Shown here one piece after another: positions 39,941-48,372 of a DNA stretch of 64,000 nt (position 1 is its first letter; each line of letters begins with the position of its first letter). This DNA comes from Mesorhizobium sp. GTDB taxonomy: Bacteria; Pseudomonadota; Alphaproteobacteria; Rhizobiales; Rhizobiaceae. Under the pieces are notes generated by a model that did no database searches, was not told the DNA's origin, and saw only the letters and a list, made by a program, of their open reading frames with translations. Where the stretch lies: contig NZ_JANINM010000006.1 of assembly GCF_024509055.1 (NCBI RefSeq), positions 1-64,000 on the forward strand, in the 5' to 3' direction. The translations under genes were made by a program, and so were the position numbers.

Positions 39941-40030
39941 AAAATGGGGATGGGGTTCCCCCAAAACCGCCCTTATGGGCTGATGACTCCTGCCAGGCGT
40001 GCTTGCGCGCGGCAGGATTTGTTTTTGCCG
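39941..40030 (+). ncRNA. Fluoride (crcB) riboswitch
   Basis: ggggatggggttcccccaaaaccgcccttatgggctgatgactcctgccagg; terminator-like CCTGCC...GGCAGGatttgttttt follows; directly upstream of crcB. Confidence 0.88.
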
Positions 40031-40097
40031 CCCGCATCGTGCCTGATCTCGGTGGGCGATTCCCTCGAGGGGATCGCATTGGAAAGGCATTGATGCG

Positions 40098-40490
40098 ATG
40101 ACCCTTGCGGCTTGCGCCCTGGTCCTGCTCGGCGGTTTCTTCGGCGGCATATCCCGCTTCTTCCTGTCCGGCCTCGTCGGCCGCAATGTCGGCGAGACCT
40201 TTCCGTGGGGCACGCTGATCGTCAACGTCTCCGGCGCGCTGGCCATCGGCGCCTTCGCCGGCGCCGCCCGCGCGGTCGGCGGCGTCTTCGCCAGCGATCT
40301 GGTGCGCGACCTGATCGTGGTCGGCCTGTTCGGCGGCTACACCACGGTCTCTTCCTTCTGCCTGCAGACGCTCAACCTCGCGCTCGACGGCGAAAGGCGG
40401 CTGGCCGCCTTCAACATTGTCGCCTCGGCGGCGCTCTGCGTGCTGGCCGTCGCGGCCGGCTTCTGGGCCGTCATGCGGATGGCGGGGTAG
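40098..40490 (+). CDS. crcB: Fluoride exporter CrcB/Fluc
   Basis: GGFFGGISRFFLSGLVG...FPWGTLIVNVSGALAIG...GLFGGYTTVSSFCLQTL. Confidence 0.95.
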   Translation: MTLAACALVLLGGFFGGISRFFLSGLVGRNVGETFPWGTLIVNVSGALAIGAFAGAARAVGGVFASDLVRDLIVVGLFGGYTTVSSFCLQTLNLALDGERRLAAFNIVASAALCVLAVAAGFWAVMRMAG

Positions 40491-40496
40491 GGCGCA

Positions 40497-40922
40497 ATGT
40501 CCGGAAATGAAAGGCAGGCATTGCGGCTCTACATGGCGGTCGGCTGCGGTGCCGCGATCGGCTCGCTGGCGCGTTTCCTGTCCGGCTACGTCATCGTCTC
40601 GGGGTTTGGCCTGAACGCGCTCTACGCCACCGCCTTCGTCAATGTCGTCGGCTCGTGGGTGATCATGTTCTTCGCCACGCTGACCCGTCCGGACGGCCGC
40701 CTGATGGTCGGGCCTGCCGGCCGCCAGTTCGTCACCGGAGGCTTCTGCGGCGGCCTCACGACCTTCTCGGCCATGAGCCTCGACACCTTCATTCTGCTTT
40801 TGGAGGGCGACCTCGGGCTTGCCGCGACCTATCTTGTCAGTGTGGTGGTGCTGTCGCTGGCGGCCGCCTGGCTGGGCTATCTCATGGCCGCCAGGCTGAA
40901 CCGCCTGCCGGCCAGCACATGA
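40497..40922 (+). CDS. crcB: Fluoride exporter CrcB/Fluc, second subunit
   Basis: [18 protein letters not shown]...[16 protein letters not shown]...[17 protein letters not shown]. Confidence 0.95.
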   Translation: MSGNERQALRLYMAVGCGAAIGSLARFLSGYVIVSGFGLNALYATAFVNVVGSWVIMFFATLTRPDGRLMVGPAGRQFVTGGFCGGLTTFSAMSLDTFILLLEGDLGLAATYLVSVVVLSLAAAWLGYLMAARLNRLPAST

Positions 40923-40937
40923 TCGCGGAGGAAGACC

Positions 40938-41276
40938 ATGGAACTTCCCAGCCAGTGCGTGTTGCTCAGGATATTCTTCGGCGAGGACGACAGGTCTGCC
41001 GACGGCAGGCCGCTGCACGAGGCGATCGTCATGAAGGCGCGTGAGGCCGGCATGGCCGGCGCCACCGTGCTGAGAGGCCCGCTCGGCTTCGGCCGCTCGA
41101 GCGTGCTCCACACCGCCAAGATCCTGCGCCTGTCGCAGGACCTGCCCATCGTCGTCGAGATCGTCGACGCGCCGGAGAAGATCGACGCGCTGATCCCGCA
41201 GCTGAAGGCGCTGACCAACAGCTGCCTGATCACAAGGGAAAAGGTCGAGGTTATCCGCTACGGCGACGGCGACTGA
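40938..41276 (+). CDS. DUF190 domain protein
   Basis: LLRIFFGEDDR...GAGGATVLRGPLGFGRSS-like: GMAGATVLRGPLGFGRSSVLHTAKILRLSQDLPIVVEIVD. Confidence 0.9.
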   Translation: MELPSQCVLLRIFFGEDDRSADGRPLHEAIVMKAREAGMAGATVLRGPLGFGRSSVLHTAKILRLSQDLPIVVEIVDAPEKIDALIPQLKALTNSCLITREKVEVIRYGDGD

Positions 41277-41291
41277 TCGGCTGCTGTCCGG

Positions 41292-41498
41292 TCAGCGTTT
41301 GCGCAGGCGCCGGCTGATCGCGTCCTCGTCAAAAATGCCGGCGGAAAACAGCTTCATGGCTTCGATGGCCAGATCCGACGCTTCCGGGCTGCCGGGGACA
41401 AGTCCTCGTTCCTCGCAGACCTCGTCATAGATACGCTTCAGCAGAGCGAGATCGCCTGGATAAGCGACGCCGCTCTTGGAAACATGCGGACTGATCAT
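41292..41498 (-). CDS. Small conserved hypothetical protein
   Basis: MISPHVSKSGVAYPGDLALLKRIYDEVCEERGLVPGSPEASDLAIEAMKLFSAGIFDEDAISRRLRKR. Confidence 0.65.
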   Translation of the reverse strand: MISPHVSKSGVAYPGDLALLKRIYDEVCEERGLVPGSPEASDLAIEAMKLFSAGIFDEDAISRRLRKR

Positions 41499-41615
41499 CG
41501 CATCCTCCGCTGGTGGGACGGAAGTCACGCAACAGATGCTCGCATAAACGGTGAGCGCCCATCGCCAACGGCGCAACCATAGGTGTTTCTGCCGGCTGCG
41601 CATTCACCCAGGTTA

Positions 41616-41656
41616 AAAAAGGCGGCCCCGGAAAATCCGGGGCCGCCTTCGTTTTC
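41616..41656 (-). terminator. Terminator of ndk
   Basis: aaaaaaGGCGGCCCCGGaaaatCCGGGGCCGCCttcgttttc. Confidence 0.85.
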
Positions 41657-41674
41657 TATCGGGACTATACCGGC

Positions 41675-42097
41675 TCAGCCGACGATTTCGGTGTCCGAGA
41701 ACCAGTACTTGATCTCCTGCGCGGCGGTCTCGGGCGCATCCGAGCCGTGCACCGAGTTCTCGCCGATCGACAGCGCGTGGACCTTGCGGATGGTGCCTTC
41801 GGCGGCGCTGGCCGGGTTGGTCGCGCCCATCACTTCGCGGTTCCTGGCGATGGCGTTGTCGCCTTCCAGCACCTGCACGATGGTCGGGCCCGACGACATG
41901 GATTCCACCAGCTCGCCGAAGAAGGGGCGTTCCTTGTGGACGGCGTAGAAACCTTCCGCCTCGCGGCGGCTCATCCACACGCGGCGCGATGCGACGACCC
42001 GCAGGCCCGCGTCTTCCAGCATCTTGGTGATGGCGCCCGTCAGGTTGCGCTTGGTCGCGTCCGGCTTGATCATGGAGAAGGTGCGTTCGATCGCCAT
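41675..42097 (-). CDS. ndk: Nucleoside-diphosphate kinase
   Basis: [23 protein letters not shown]...[16 protein letters not shown]...[12 protein letters not shown]. Confidence 0.98.
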   Translation of the reverse strand: MAIERTFSMIKPDATKRNLTGAITKMLEDAGLRVVASRRVWMSRREAEGFYAVHKERPFFGELVESMSSGPTIVQVLEGDNAIARNREVMGATNPASAAEGTIRKVHALSIGENSVHGSDAPETAAQEIKYWFSDTEIVG

Positions 42098-42266
42098 AAG
42101 GTCGTCCTTGTTGGAGAGAGGAAATTGGAGTGGCGGGCTCTATACAGGCCGCTTCGCACCTTGCCAAGGGGAGGCGGCGTCTGGTCAACGGCCTACATTT
42201 GCGGGATAATTAGACGGCTGCGGGAGCTGAATACGGATACCGAGCCTCGCGGCGGACGCCGATGCG

Positions 42267-42473
42267 ATGCGCAGGCCCTGTCTCAAAGACGGCGATTTTG
42301 CCGGCATTCTGCTCACGGCTGTTGTTCTCGCTTTGGCCGTCCTCGCGCTGCTCTTCTATCCTCCGCGCGGCGAGAATTTCGGCTTCGGCCCCGATTGGCA
42401 ATGCGCGCGCATGGAGCGCGGCGATCCCATCTGCGTCAGGCTGATCAACAAGGACACGCAAAGTAGCCGCTAA
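42267..42473 (+). CDS. Small single-pass membrane protein
   Basis: One TM helix followed by ENFGFGPDWQCARMERGDPICVRL. Confidence 0.6.
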   Translation: MRRPCLKDGDFAGILLTAVVLALAVLALLFYPPRGENFGFGPDWQCARMERGDPICVRLINKDTQSSR

Positions 42474-42766
42474 AGCTCGACCTCGATGGTCAAAGTCGGC
42501 GCGTCACCGGCCTTGAGGTTCTCGCGCTGCCGCACTGCTGACTTGAGCGGCAGCAGCAGGCCGCCCGAGACCTTGTCCGGGAACAGGGAAGTGCTCCACC
42601 GGGTCTTGCCGATGACGACCGTGACCCCGAGCGAGCCCCAGGGCCTTGCCAGACCGGCCATCGCCATCTTGATCCGCGCGGCGAAGTCGGCCGGCAGCGT
42701 CACGAAATGCCAGCCGCCCTTGCCGGAATAGACCCAGATTTCGCCTTGCATCTCATAGCGCAGCAT
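42470..42766 (-). CDS. DUF1905 domain protein
   Basis: EIWVYSGKGGWHFVTLPADFAARIK...GSLGVTVVIGKTRWSTSLFPDK. Confidence 0.85.
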   Translation of the reverse strand: MLRYEMQGEIWVYSGKGGWHFVTLPADFAARIKMAMAGLARPWGSLGVTVVIGKTRWSTSLFPDKVSGGLLLPLKSAVRQRENLKAGDAPTLTIEVEL

Positions 42767-42775
42767 GGGCACAGA

Positions 42776-43468
42776 TTACGCGGCGGCCGCCACCTCTCTT
42801 CCGATCCCGCCATGCAGGTCGAGGCAGCGCTCGAACCACTGCGCCACGCTGTCGGCGTCGTCGAGCAGCCGGTAGGGCGAGGCGACGCGCGCCCATTGCA
42901 GCGCTCCGAACACGATATAGTCGGCAAACAGCGGCGATGCGCCACCGATGAAGGGCTGGTAGGTGAGCGTCGAACGCAGCGGCTCCAGCGAGGCGCGGAA
43001 GGCGGCCAGGCCGGCGTCGCGGCCGGCCACCACCTCTTCCAGCCGCTTGCCCAGCCGCTGCTCGCGGCTCTCGCGGAAATAGGCGCGGTTCGTCTCGTCC
43101 TGCATCCGGTGCAGATCGGTGAGCGCCGCCGTCGTGACATAAGGATGGATGGTGAGTTGCGACCAGCGCTCGATGAAGCGCGCCGTCGCCTTGCCGCCTT
43201 CGCCGCCGAACAGCGTCGGCCGGTCGGGATAGGTCTCGTCGAGATAAAGCGCTATGGCGAAGGAATCCGCCACGACACGGTCGCCGTCGCGGATCACCGG
43301 CACCGTCTTCGACACGCCGCCTTCGACCTTGGGTACTTCCAGGAAGCGCGTCGGCACCTTGGTGGCGTCGAGCCCCTTGTGGGCCAGCGCCATCTTCGCC
43401 TTCCAGCAATGCGGGCTGAAGGGGCGTTGGGCGTCGTGGCCGACGAGATCATAGAACAGAATGGTCAT
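42776..43468 (-). CDS. Glutathione S-transferase family protein
   Basis: LFYDLVGHDAQRPFSPHCWKAKMALAHKGLD...VADSFAIALYLDETYPDRPTLF. Confidence 0.9.
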   Translation of the reverse strand: MTILFYDLVGHDAQRPFSPHCWKAKMALAHKGLDATKVPTRFLEVPKVEGGVSKTVPVIRDGDRVVADSFAIALYLDETYPDRPTLFGGEGGKATARFIERWSQLTIHPYVTTAALTDLHRMQDETNRAYFRESREQRLGKRLEEVVAGRDAGLAAFRASLEPLRSTLTYQPFIGGASPLFADYIVFGALQWARVASPYRLLDDADSVAQWFERCLDLHGGIGREVAAAA

Positions 43469-43518
43469 TGCCGTTCCTGCGGTTTACGAAGAGCCGGGAT
43501 TCGTTGCCAGCCGGGTGG

Positions 43519-44034
43519 ATGATGAAACAGCATTTCATGATGTTTGCGGCCTATAATCAATGGGCCAACGGTCGCATCTACGACGCTGCCGCCAATCTCA
43601 CCGAGGAAGAGCTCGACCGCGACGTCGGCGCCTTCTTCGGCTCGACGCTGGGCACGCTCAACCATCTGCTGGCCGTCGACCGCGTCTGGATGAAGCGCTT
43701 TACCGGCGAGGGCGATGCGCCCGCCAACACCGCGGCGATCCTCCATCGCGCGCTGCCTGGCCTGCGGCTGGCGCGTGAGGCGGAAGACAACAGGATCGTC
43801 GAGTGGCTGACGGCGATGAGCGAGAAGGCGCTCACCGGACGTTTCTCCTACCTGACCCTGCCGGACATGCGAACCGTCTCGCAGCGGCTGGCGCCGGCGC
43901 TCAGCCATTTCTTCAATCACCAGACGCATCACCGCGGTCAGGCGCATATGTGCCTCACCGTGCTCGGCCGGCCATCGGTGCCGCTAGACCTGACGCTGTT
44001 CCAGCGCTCGGAAGAAGGCCGCGCCTACGCCTGA
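43519..44034 (+). CDS. DinB family protein
   Basis: MFAAYNQWANGRIY...TLNHLLAVDRVWMKRF...HFFNHQTHHRGQAHMCL. Confidence 0.92.
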   Translation: MMKQHFMMFAAYNQWANGRIYDAAANLTEEELDRDVGAFFGSTLGTLNHLLAVDRVWMKRFTGEGDAPANTAAILHRALPGLRLAREAEDNRIVEWLTAMSEKALTGRFSYLTLPDMRTVSQRLAPALSHFFNHQTHHRGQAHMCLTVLGRPSVPLDLTLFQRSEEGRAYA

Positions 44035-44383
44035 ACATCCCAGGAAAATGTGAAACGCCACGCTCGCGGCCAGTCGTATCGCGAGCAAGCGCCCAGCCGG
44101 CCAAGTCGTGTCGGCGATCGCGCCGTTCATCTCATGCAATCGCTTTCAACTCGTGGTCGAGTTTTCGTTGAGAAATTCAGTAGAACTTTAAATATTTAAG
44201 AAAAATCGCCTATCTTTTTAGAGCGCGAGTAAAAAGACCGAAAACTATGGATTGTACTGATTAAAAAAACAAAGAAACCAACATGAAGGCTGAATCGTAG
44301 CTCTCCGTGCACGTGCATGTATTTCAGGGGATATGCTCTGATGATGCAGCGCAGCAAATAATGTGTCCAAAGAGGAGAGTGTC

Positions 44384-44974
44384 ATGTCTAGTATTCGTCA
44401 AAAAATCGCTAGAAGCCTAGTCAGTGGCGCAATTATCGCTATTTTCGCTGTACCGGCCAACGCGGCGGGCGGCATTGGCGTCGGTGTCGGTGCTTCTGTC
44501 GGCGGCGGCGGCGGTATTAACGCCGGTGTTGGCGCGTCGGTCGGCGGCAGCGGCGGCGTAAATGCCGGTGTTGGCGCCTCGGTCGGCGGATCGGGCGGCG
44601 TGAACACCGGTGTCGGGGCGTCCGTCGATGGCTCGAACGGCGTCGATGCGGGCGCCTCGGCTTCCGTCGGCGGCTCCAACGGCGTCAATGCCGGCGTCGG
44701 CGCCAATGTCGGCAACGGGATCGGCGCGGATGTCGGCGTCGGTGTGGGCAATGGCGTTGGTGCCGGTGTCGGCGTGGGTGTCGGCGCGACGCCGACCACT
44801 CCCGGCACGCCGACCACGCTTGGTACGCCGGTGGCTCAGCCTCCGGCTTCCATCGCCCAGATGTCGGGAGCGCAGCTCACGCGGATGAAAAAGCGCTGCC
44901 GGGACGTGCTTTCCAGCGAGGGCACCTATGACAGCGACCTGCGGGCGCTCTGCCTGATGATCTCGCGCCGCTGA
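44384..44974 (+). CDS. Secreted Gly/Val-rich repeat protein
   Basis: Signal peptide; repeated 14-aa unit [IV]NAGVGASVGGSGG; C-terminal Cys-containing segment MKKRCRDVLSSEGTYDSDLRALCLMISRR. Confidence 0.8.
   Translation: MSSIRQKIARSLVSGAIIAIFAVPANAAGGIGVGVGASVGGGGGINAGVGASVGGSGGVNAGVGASVGGSGGVNTGVGASVDGSNGVDAGASASVGGSNGVNAGVGANVGNGIGADVGVGVGNGVGAGVGVGVGATPTTPGTPTTLGTPVAQPPASIAQMSGAQLTRMKKRCRDVLSSEGTYDSDLRALCLMISRR
44516..44725 (+). repeat. 42-bp (14-aa) in-frame tandem repeats
   Basis: INAGVGASVGGSGG / VNAGVGASVGGSGG / VNTGVGASVDGSNG / VDAGASASVGGSNG / VNAGVGANVGNGIG. Confidence 0.85.
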
Positions 44975-45094
44975 CGGCGATAGCGGTTCTGCCGGGAGTG
45001 TCGGACCAGCCGTGAGGCTCCGCGGCACTCTCCTACCGCGTCGTCGGTTTCCCCCGCGACCGGCGGCGCGCTGACCAGAGCCTCCGGCCAGTCG

Positions 45095-45127
45095 GAAAGC
45101 CTGCCACTGTTTCGTGGCGGGCTTTCT
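45095..45127 (+). terminator. Candidate terminator hairpin
   Basis: GAAAGCCtGCCACtgtttcGTGGCgGGCTTTC. Confidence 0.6.
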
Positions 45128-45278
45128 GATGTTCGGGAGCAAATACCGGGGAAGAAGGCCAGAGCCTTGCGGGACATCGATGCCGCAACGGTTAACCAAT
45201 CTTGCATTGAAGCGAATGAATTAGGACTTCCTTTGCGCTCCCGCCTCAAGATAGGCCAGTTGCAGTGGGAGCAATGAC

Positions 45279-46070
45279 ATGCGCATCGATTTGTCCCCCA
45301 CGAGTTGGGGCAGGGTCGTGGCGGTCACCGTCGCCGGTACTGCGTTCTTCATCGCCGCAGCCTTCTTCGTCGATTCGTTCAATTTTCCGTCGCTGTCGCC
45401 GCAGGCGCTGCGGTGGGCGGAACTCACCGACCTTTTCCTGCCTCTGATCCTTGGTGGGTCGTTCCTGTTCTTCCTGATGTGGAAAATGCGCCAGCTCGCC
45501 ATCGCCCAGAAGGAACTCAGCATCGTCGCCGCGACCGATAGCCTTACGGCGGTCTTCAACCGCGGCGCCTTCTCGATGCTTGTCGAGGCCTATCTCGAAC
45601 AGGCCCGCGGCCATACCGTCGCCGACACCGGCGCGCTGCTGATCGTCGACGCCGACCATTTCAAGTCGATCAACGACCGGCTCGGCCATGATTGCGGCGA
45701 CGAGGCGCTCAAGCTGATCGCAAGGACGATCCAGGGCCAGCTGCACGGCGCCGACATCGTCGGGCGCATCGGCGGCGAGGAATTCGCGGTCTTCCTTCCG
45801 GGCGCCGATTCCGCGCGCTCGGTCCTGGTGGCCGAGACCATCAGGCGTCGCATCCGCGAAACCGAATTCGCTCCTGGCGGCCAGCCGTGTCCGCTCTCTG
45901 TCAGTATCGGCGGCGTCGCCTTCAGCGGCCCGACGACCTATCACTACATGTTCCAGGTCGCCGACAGGCATCTCTACAAGGCGAAGTCGAATGGCCGCGA
46001 CCAGGTGAGTTTCGAGAGCCCGGGCCCGCGCGTCAAGGTTCCGGGCGACGCCGTTGGAACCGTTCACTGA
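45279..46070 (+). CDS. GGDEF-domain diguanylate cyclase, two-TM membrane protein
   Basis: IVAATDSLTAVFNRGAF...LIVDADHFKSINDRLGHDCGDEAL...GRIGGEEFAVFLPG. Confidence 0.95.
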   Translation: MRIDLSPTSWGRVVAVTVAGTAFFIAAAFFVDSFNFPSLSPQALRWAELTDLFLPLILGGSFLFFLMWKMRQLAIAQKELSIVAATDSLTAVFNRGAFSMLVEAYLEQARGHTVADTGALLIVDADHFKSINDRLGHDCGDEALKLIARTIQGQLHGADIVGRIGGEEFAVFLPGADSARSVLVAETIRRRIRETEFAPGGQPCPLSVSIGGVAFSGPTTYHYMFQVADRHLYKAKSNGRDQVSFESPGPRVKVPGDAVGTVH

Positions 46071-46087
46071 TCGGCTTCAGGCGCTGA

Positions 46088-46540
46088 TCAGCGGTGGCCG
46101 CGGTTGAGCAGCGGGCGGTGCTGTCGGATCAACTGGCGCTCGACGTCGAGATAGGGCCTGATCAGGCCGGCCGCCGTCGGCATTGGCTCAGGCTGATGGA
46201 TCACCGCCGTCAGCACCCCGTGCTCGGTAAGCAGGCCGAGCCATTTCAAGGCTTCCCATTTCGGTGTCGCGCCGCCTCGTCCGGCCAGGCTGCGGTTGAT
46301 GTAGCCGGGATATGACAACAGGCGCTTGCCCGCCGACGGGCCGCAGGTGCCGATCCGCACGGGCTTGCCGTCGGCGGTGATCCAGGCATAGAGGGCCTCG
46401 CCGAGCTCGCACACCTGCGGGTCGGTTATCGTCACCCGGATCGACGATCTGTCGCGGCCGAGCCTCATTTCAGCCGCCGGCTTGAACTGGTCGCGATCGA
46501 GAAACATCCGCCCTTCCTGTTGCGCTCCCGCAAGCTGCAC
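46088..46540 (-). CDS. Hypothetical protein, divergent GIY-YIG nuclease-like
   Basis: ALYAWITADGKPVRIGTCGPSAGKRLLSYPGYINRSL...DVERQLIRQHRPLLNRGHR. Confidence 0.5.
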   Translation of the reverse strand: MQLAGAQQEGRMFLDRDQFKPAAEMRLGRDRSSIRVTITDPQVCELGEALYAWITADGKPVRIGTCGPSAGKRLLSYPGYINRSLAGRGGATPKWEALKWLGLLTEHGVLTAVIHQPEPMPTAAGLIRPYLDVERQLIRQHRPLLNRGHR

Positions 46541-46551
46541 GGGCGGGGTGG

Positions 46552-47508
46552 ATGTTCTGTGCTGTGTTTCACGCAGAGCCTGGAGAGTTTCACGGATTCA
46601 GGAAGTTTCACCGGCCCTGGGCGACCTGGAATATCAACGGTCCATTCATCCTTTGGCCGTTAACGTATGTGGCTTGGTTCAGCCGGTCCGCGAGAGAAAT
46701 GTTCGATCTCATCGACTTCAAGGCGATGCTGATCGTCGCCCTCATCTTCATTCCGCTCGAGCAGCTGCTGCCGCTGCACGCGGAACAGCGGCTGACGCGC
46801 CGGCACTGGCTGAACGATGTCTTCTATCTCCTGTTCAACGGCATCGTCATCAGGTTCGGCCTGCTGATCGTGGTCGGGATGGCGATGCTGGTTACGGAGC
46901 GTCTCGTTCCCACCAGCCTCACCGCTACCGTCCAGTCTCAGCCGATCTGGCTGCAGGCCATCGAGGTTCTGCTGGTTGCCGATGTCGGCTTCTATCTCGC
47001 GCACCGCACCTTCCACGCCGTGCCGTTCCTGTGGCGCTTCCACGCCATTCACCATTCCATCGAGGAAATGGACTGGCTCGCCGCCCACCGCGTGCACCCG
47101 GTGGATCAGATCCTGACCAAGGCGGCCTCGATCCTGCCGATCTTCGCGCTGGGTTTTTCCGGCGAGGCGGTCCTGATCTACGTGCTGATCTACCACTGGC
47201 AGTCGGTGTTCATCCATTCCAACGCGCGCATCAAGTTCGGGCCGCTGAGATGGCTGCTGGCCTCGCCGCAGTTCCATCACTGGCACCACGCCAACGAACG
47301 CCAGGCCTATGACAAGAATTTCGCCGGCCAGCTGCCGTTCCTCGACCTCATCGGCGGCACCTTGTACATGCCCGACCGGATGCCCGCGAAATACGGTGTC
47401 GACGAACCTGTGCCGCAACTCTACCACCAGCAGCTTGCCTATCCTTTCACCGCCGGCGCGGAGCCGGTCTCCCCGCTGGCCGAGGCCTCGCCGGCCAAGC
47501 CGGATTGA
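46552..47508 (+). CDS. Sterol desaturase/fatty acid hydroxylase family protein
   Basis: His-box motifs HRTFH, HAIHH, FHHWHHA; start uncertain. Confidence 0.9.
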   Translation: MFCAVFHAEPGEFHGFRKFHRPWATWNINGPFILWPLTYVAWFSRSAREMFDLIDFKAMLIVALIFIPLEQLLPLHAEQRLTRRHWLNDVFYLLFNGIVIRFGLLIVVGMAMLVTERLVPTSLTATVQSQPIWLQAIEVLLVADVGFYLAHRTFHAVPFLWRFHAIHHSIEEMDWLAAHRVHPVDQILTKAASILPIFALGFSGEAVLIYVLIYHWQSVFIHSNARIKFGPLRWLLASPQFHHWHHANERQAYDKNFAGQLPFLDLIGGTLYMPDRMPAKYGVDEPVPQLYHQQLAYPFTAGAEPVSPLAEASPAKPD

Positions 47509-47542
47509 GAAGCCGATCCGGGCTTCGATCCGCACCAAAAGC

Positions 47543-47578
47543 AAAAAGCCGTCGCGGATGCGTTCCGCGGCGGCTTCT
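47543..47578. terminator. Hairpin terminator between convergent genes
   Basis: AAAAAGCCGtCGCGGAtgcgtTCCGCGgCGGCTTCTT. Confidence 0.75.
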
Positions 47579-47598
47579 TGCTGGGGAGGAATGAAGGC

Positions 47599-47892
47599 TC
47601 AGGCGGCGAAGCCGCGCGCCACCGGCTTGACCGAGACGATCGGCTGGTCCGAGGGCCACAGGACGCCGGCTGTCACCGCGAAGGTGATCAGCGCGTCGCG
47701 CGCCGCTTCGGCCGAGATTTCCCCGGTTCGCGCGGCCTCGCATGCCCTGACTGTCGCGCCGTAGCTGAGGCGGCGGCGTGACGGCGGGAATTCGGTCAGG
47801 AATTCGTGCATGTCGAACAGGGACGCAATCATGCGCTTGTGGCCGGCGCCGACGCTGATGGCGACCGGGGTGAAGAACATCCTGTCGTACAT
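47599..47892 (-). CDS. DUF982-like protein
   Basis: 97 aa; FFTPVAISVGAGHKRMIASLFDMHEFLTEFPPSRRRLSYGATVRACEAARTGEISAEAARDALITFAVTAGV. Confidence 0.65.
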   Translation of the reverse strand: MYDRMFFTPVAISVGAGHKRMIASLFDMHEFLTEFPPSRRRLSYGATVRACEAARTGEISAEAARDALITFAVTAGVLWPSDQPIVSVKPVARGFAA

Positions 47893-48014
47893 TTATCGCC
47901 TCTCGGGTTGATAGGGCGGGGCTCCGCCGGGGTAGGACGCCAGACAACGTGTCTTGCTACGAGAGGTTCCACGCGCCTCGGCTTTTGTTGGTGGCCCGTC
48001 CGCAGGTGCATCGG

Positions 48015-48302
48015 CTATTGTGCGGCGCTGTCGGTGCGCGTCACGATATAGTCCTTTGCAACGGTATCGGGACCGACCCTTCTGACGACACGCACGACGG
48101 CAACTTCGCTGCCGGGAACGATTCCCTTCGCCGGTTCGCACTTTCCTATCAGGCCGGTACCTTCGAGCCGTACGGGCAGGGCGGCATAGCATTCATCCAT
48201 GCCAGCATAGACTGCCGGGTGCGCGTCCGACGCGTGGCAGGACTGCATGTCCGCGCTGCAGGTAAGCAGGATCATCGCCGCCGCCATCGGGTCCATCGTC
48301 AT
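48015..48302 (-). CDS. Small secreted hypothetical protein
   Basis: MTMDPMAAAMILLTCSADMQSCHASDAHPAVYAGMDECYAALP... Confidence 0.6.
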   Translation of the reverse strand: MTMDPMAAAMILLTCSADMQSCHASDAHPAVYAGMDECYAALPVRLEGTGLIGKCEPAKGIVPGSEVAVVRVVRRVGPDTVAKDYIVTRTDSAAQ

Positions 48303-48372
48303 GCTCCTTTGAAGCGGAACAACGATATTTGCCGCCTTTGGTTGCCGCCAGCGTTGGACAGGGCCGCTCGGC

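Noticed and set aside
39771-41111. 446-aa minus ORF across the crcB genes with AWQESSAHKGGF, a peptide also seen in the 38295 ORF
   Set aside because: The shared peptide is only the reverse translation of the repeated riboswitch sequence, not a protein family.
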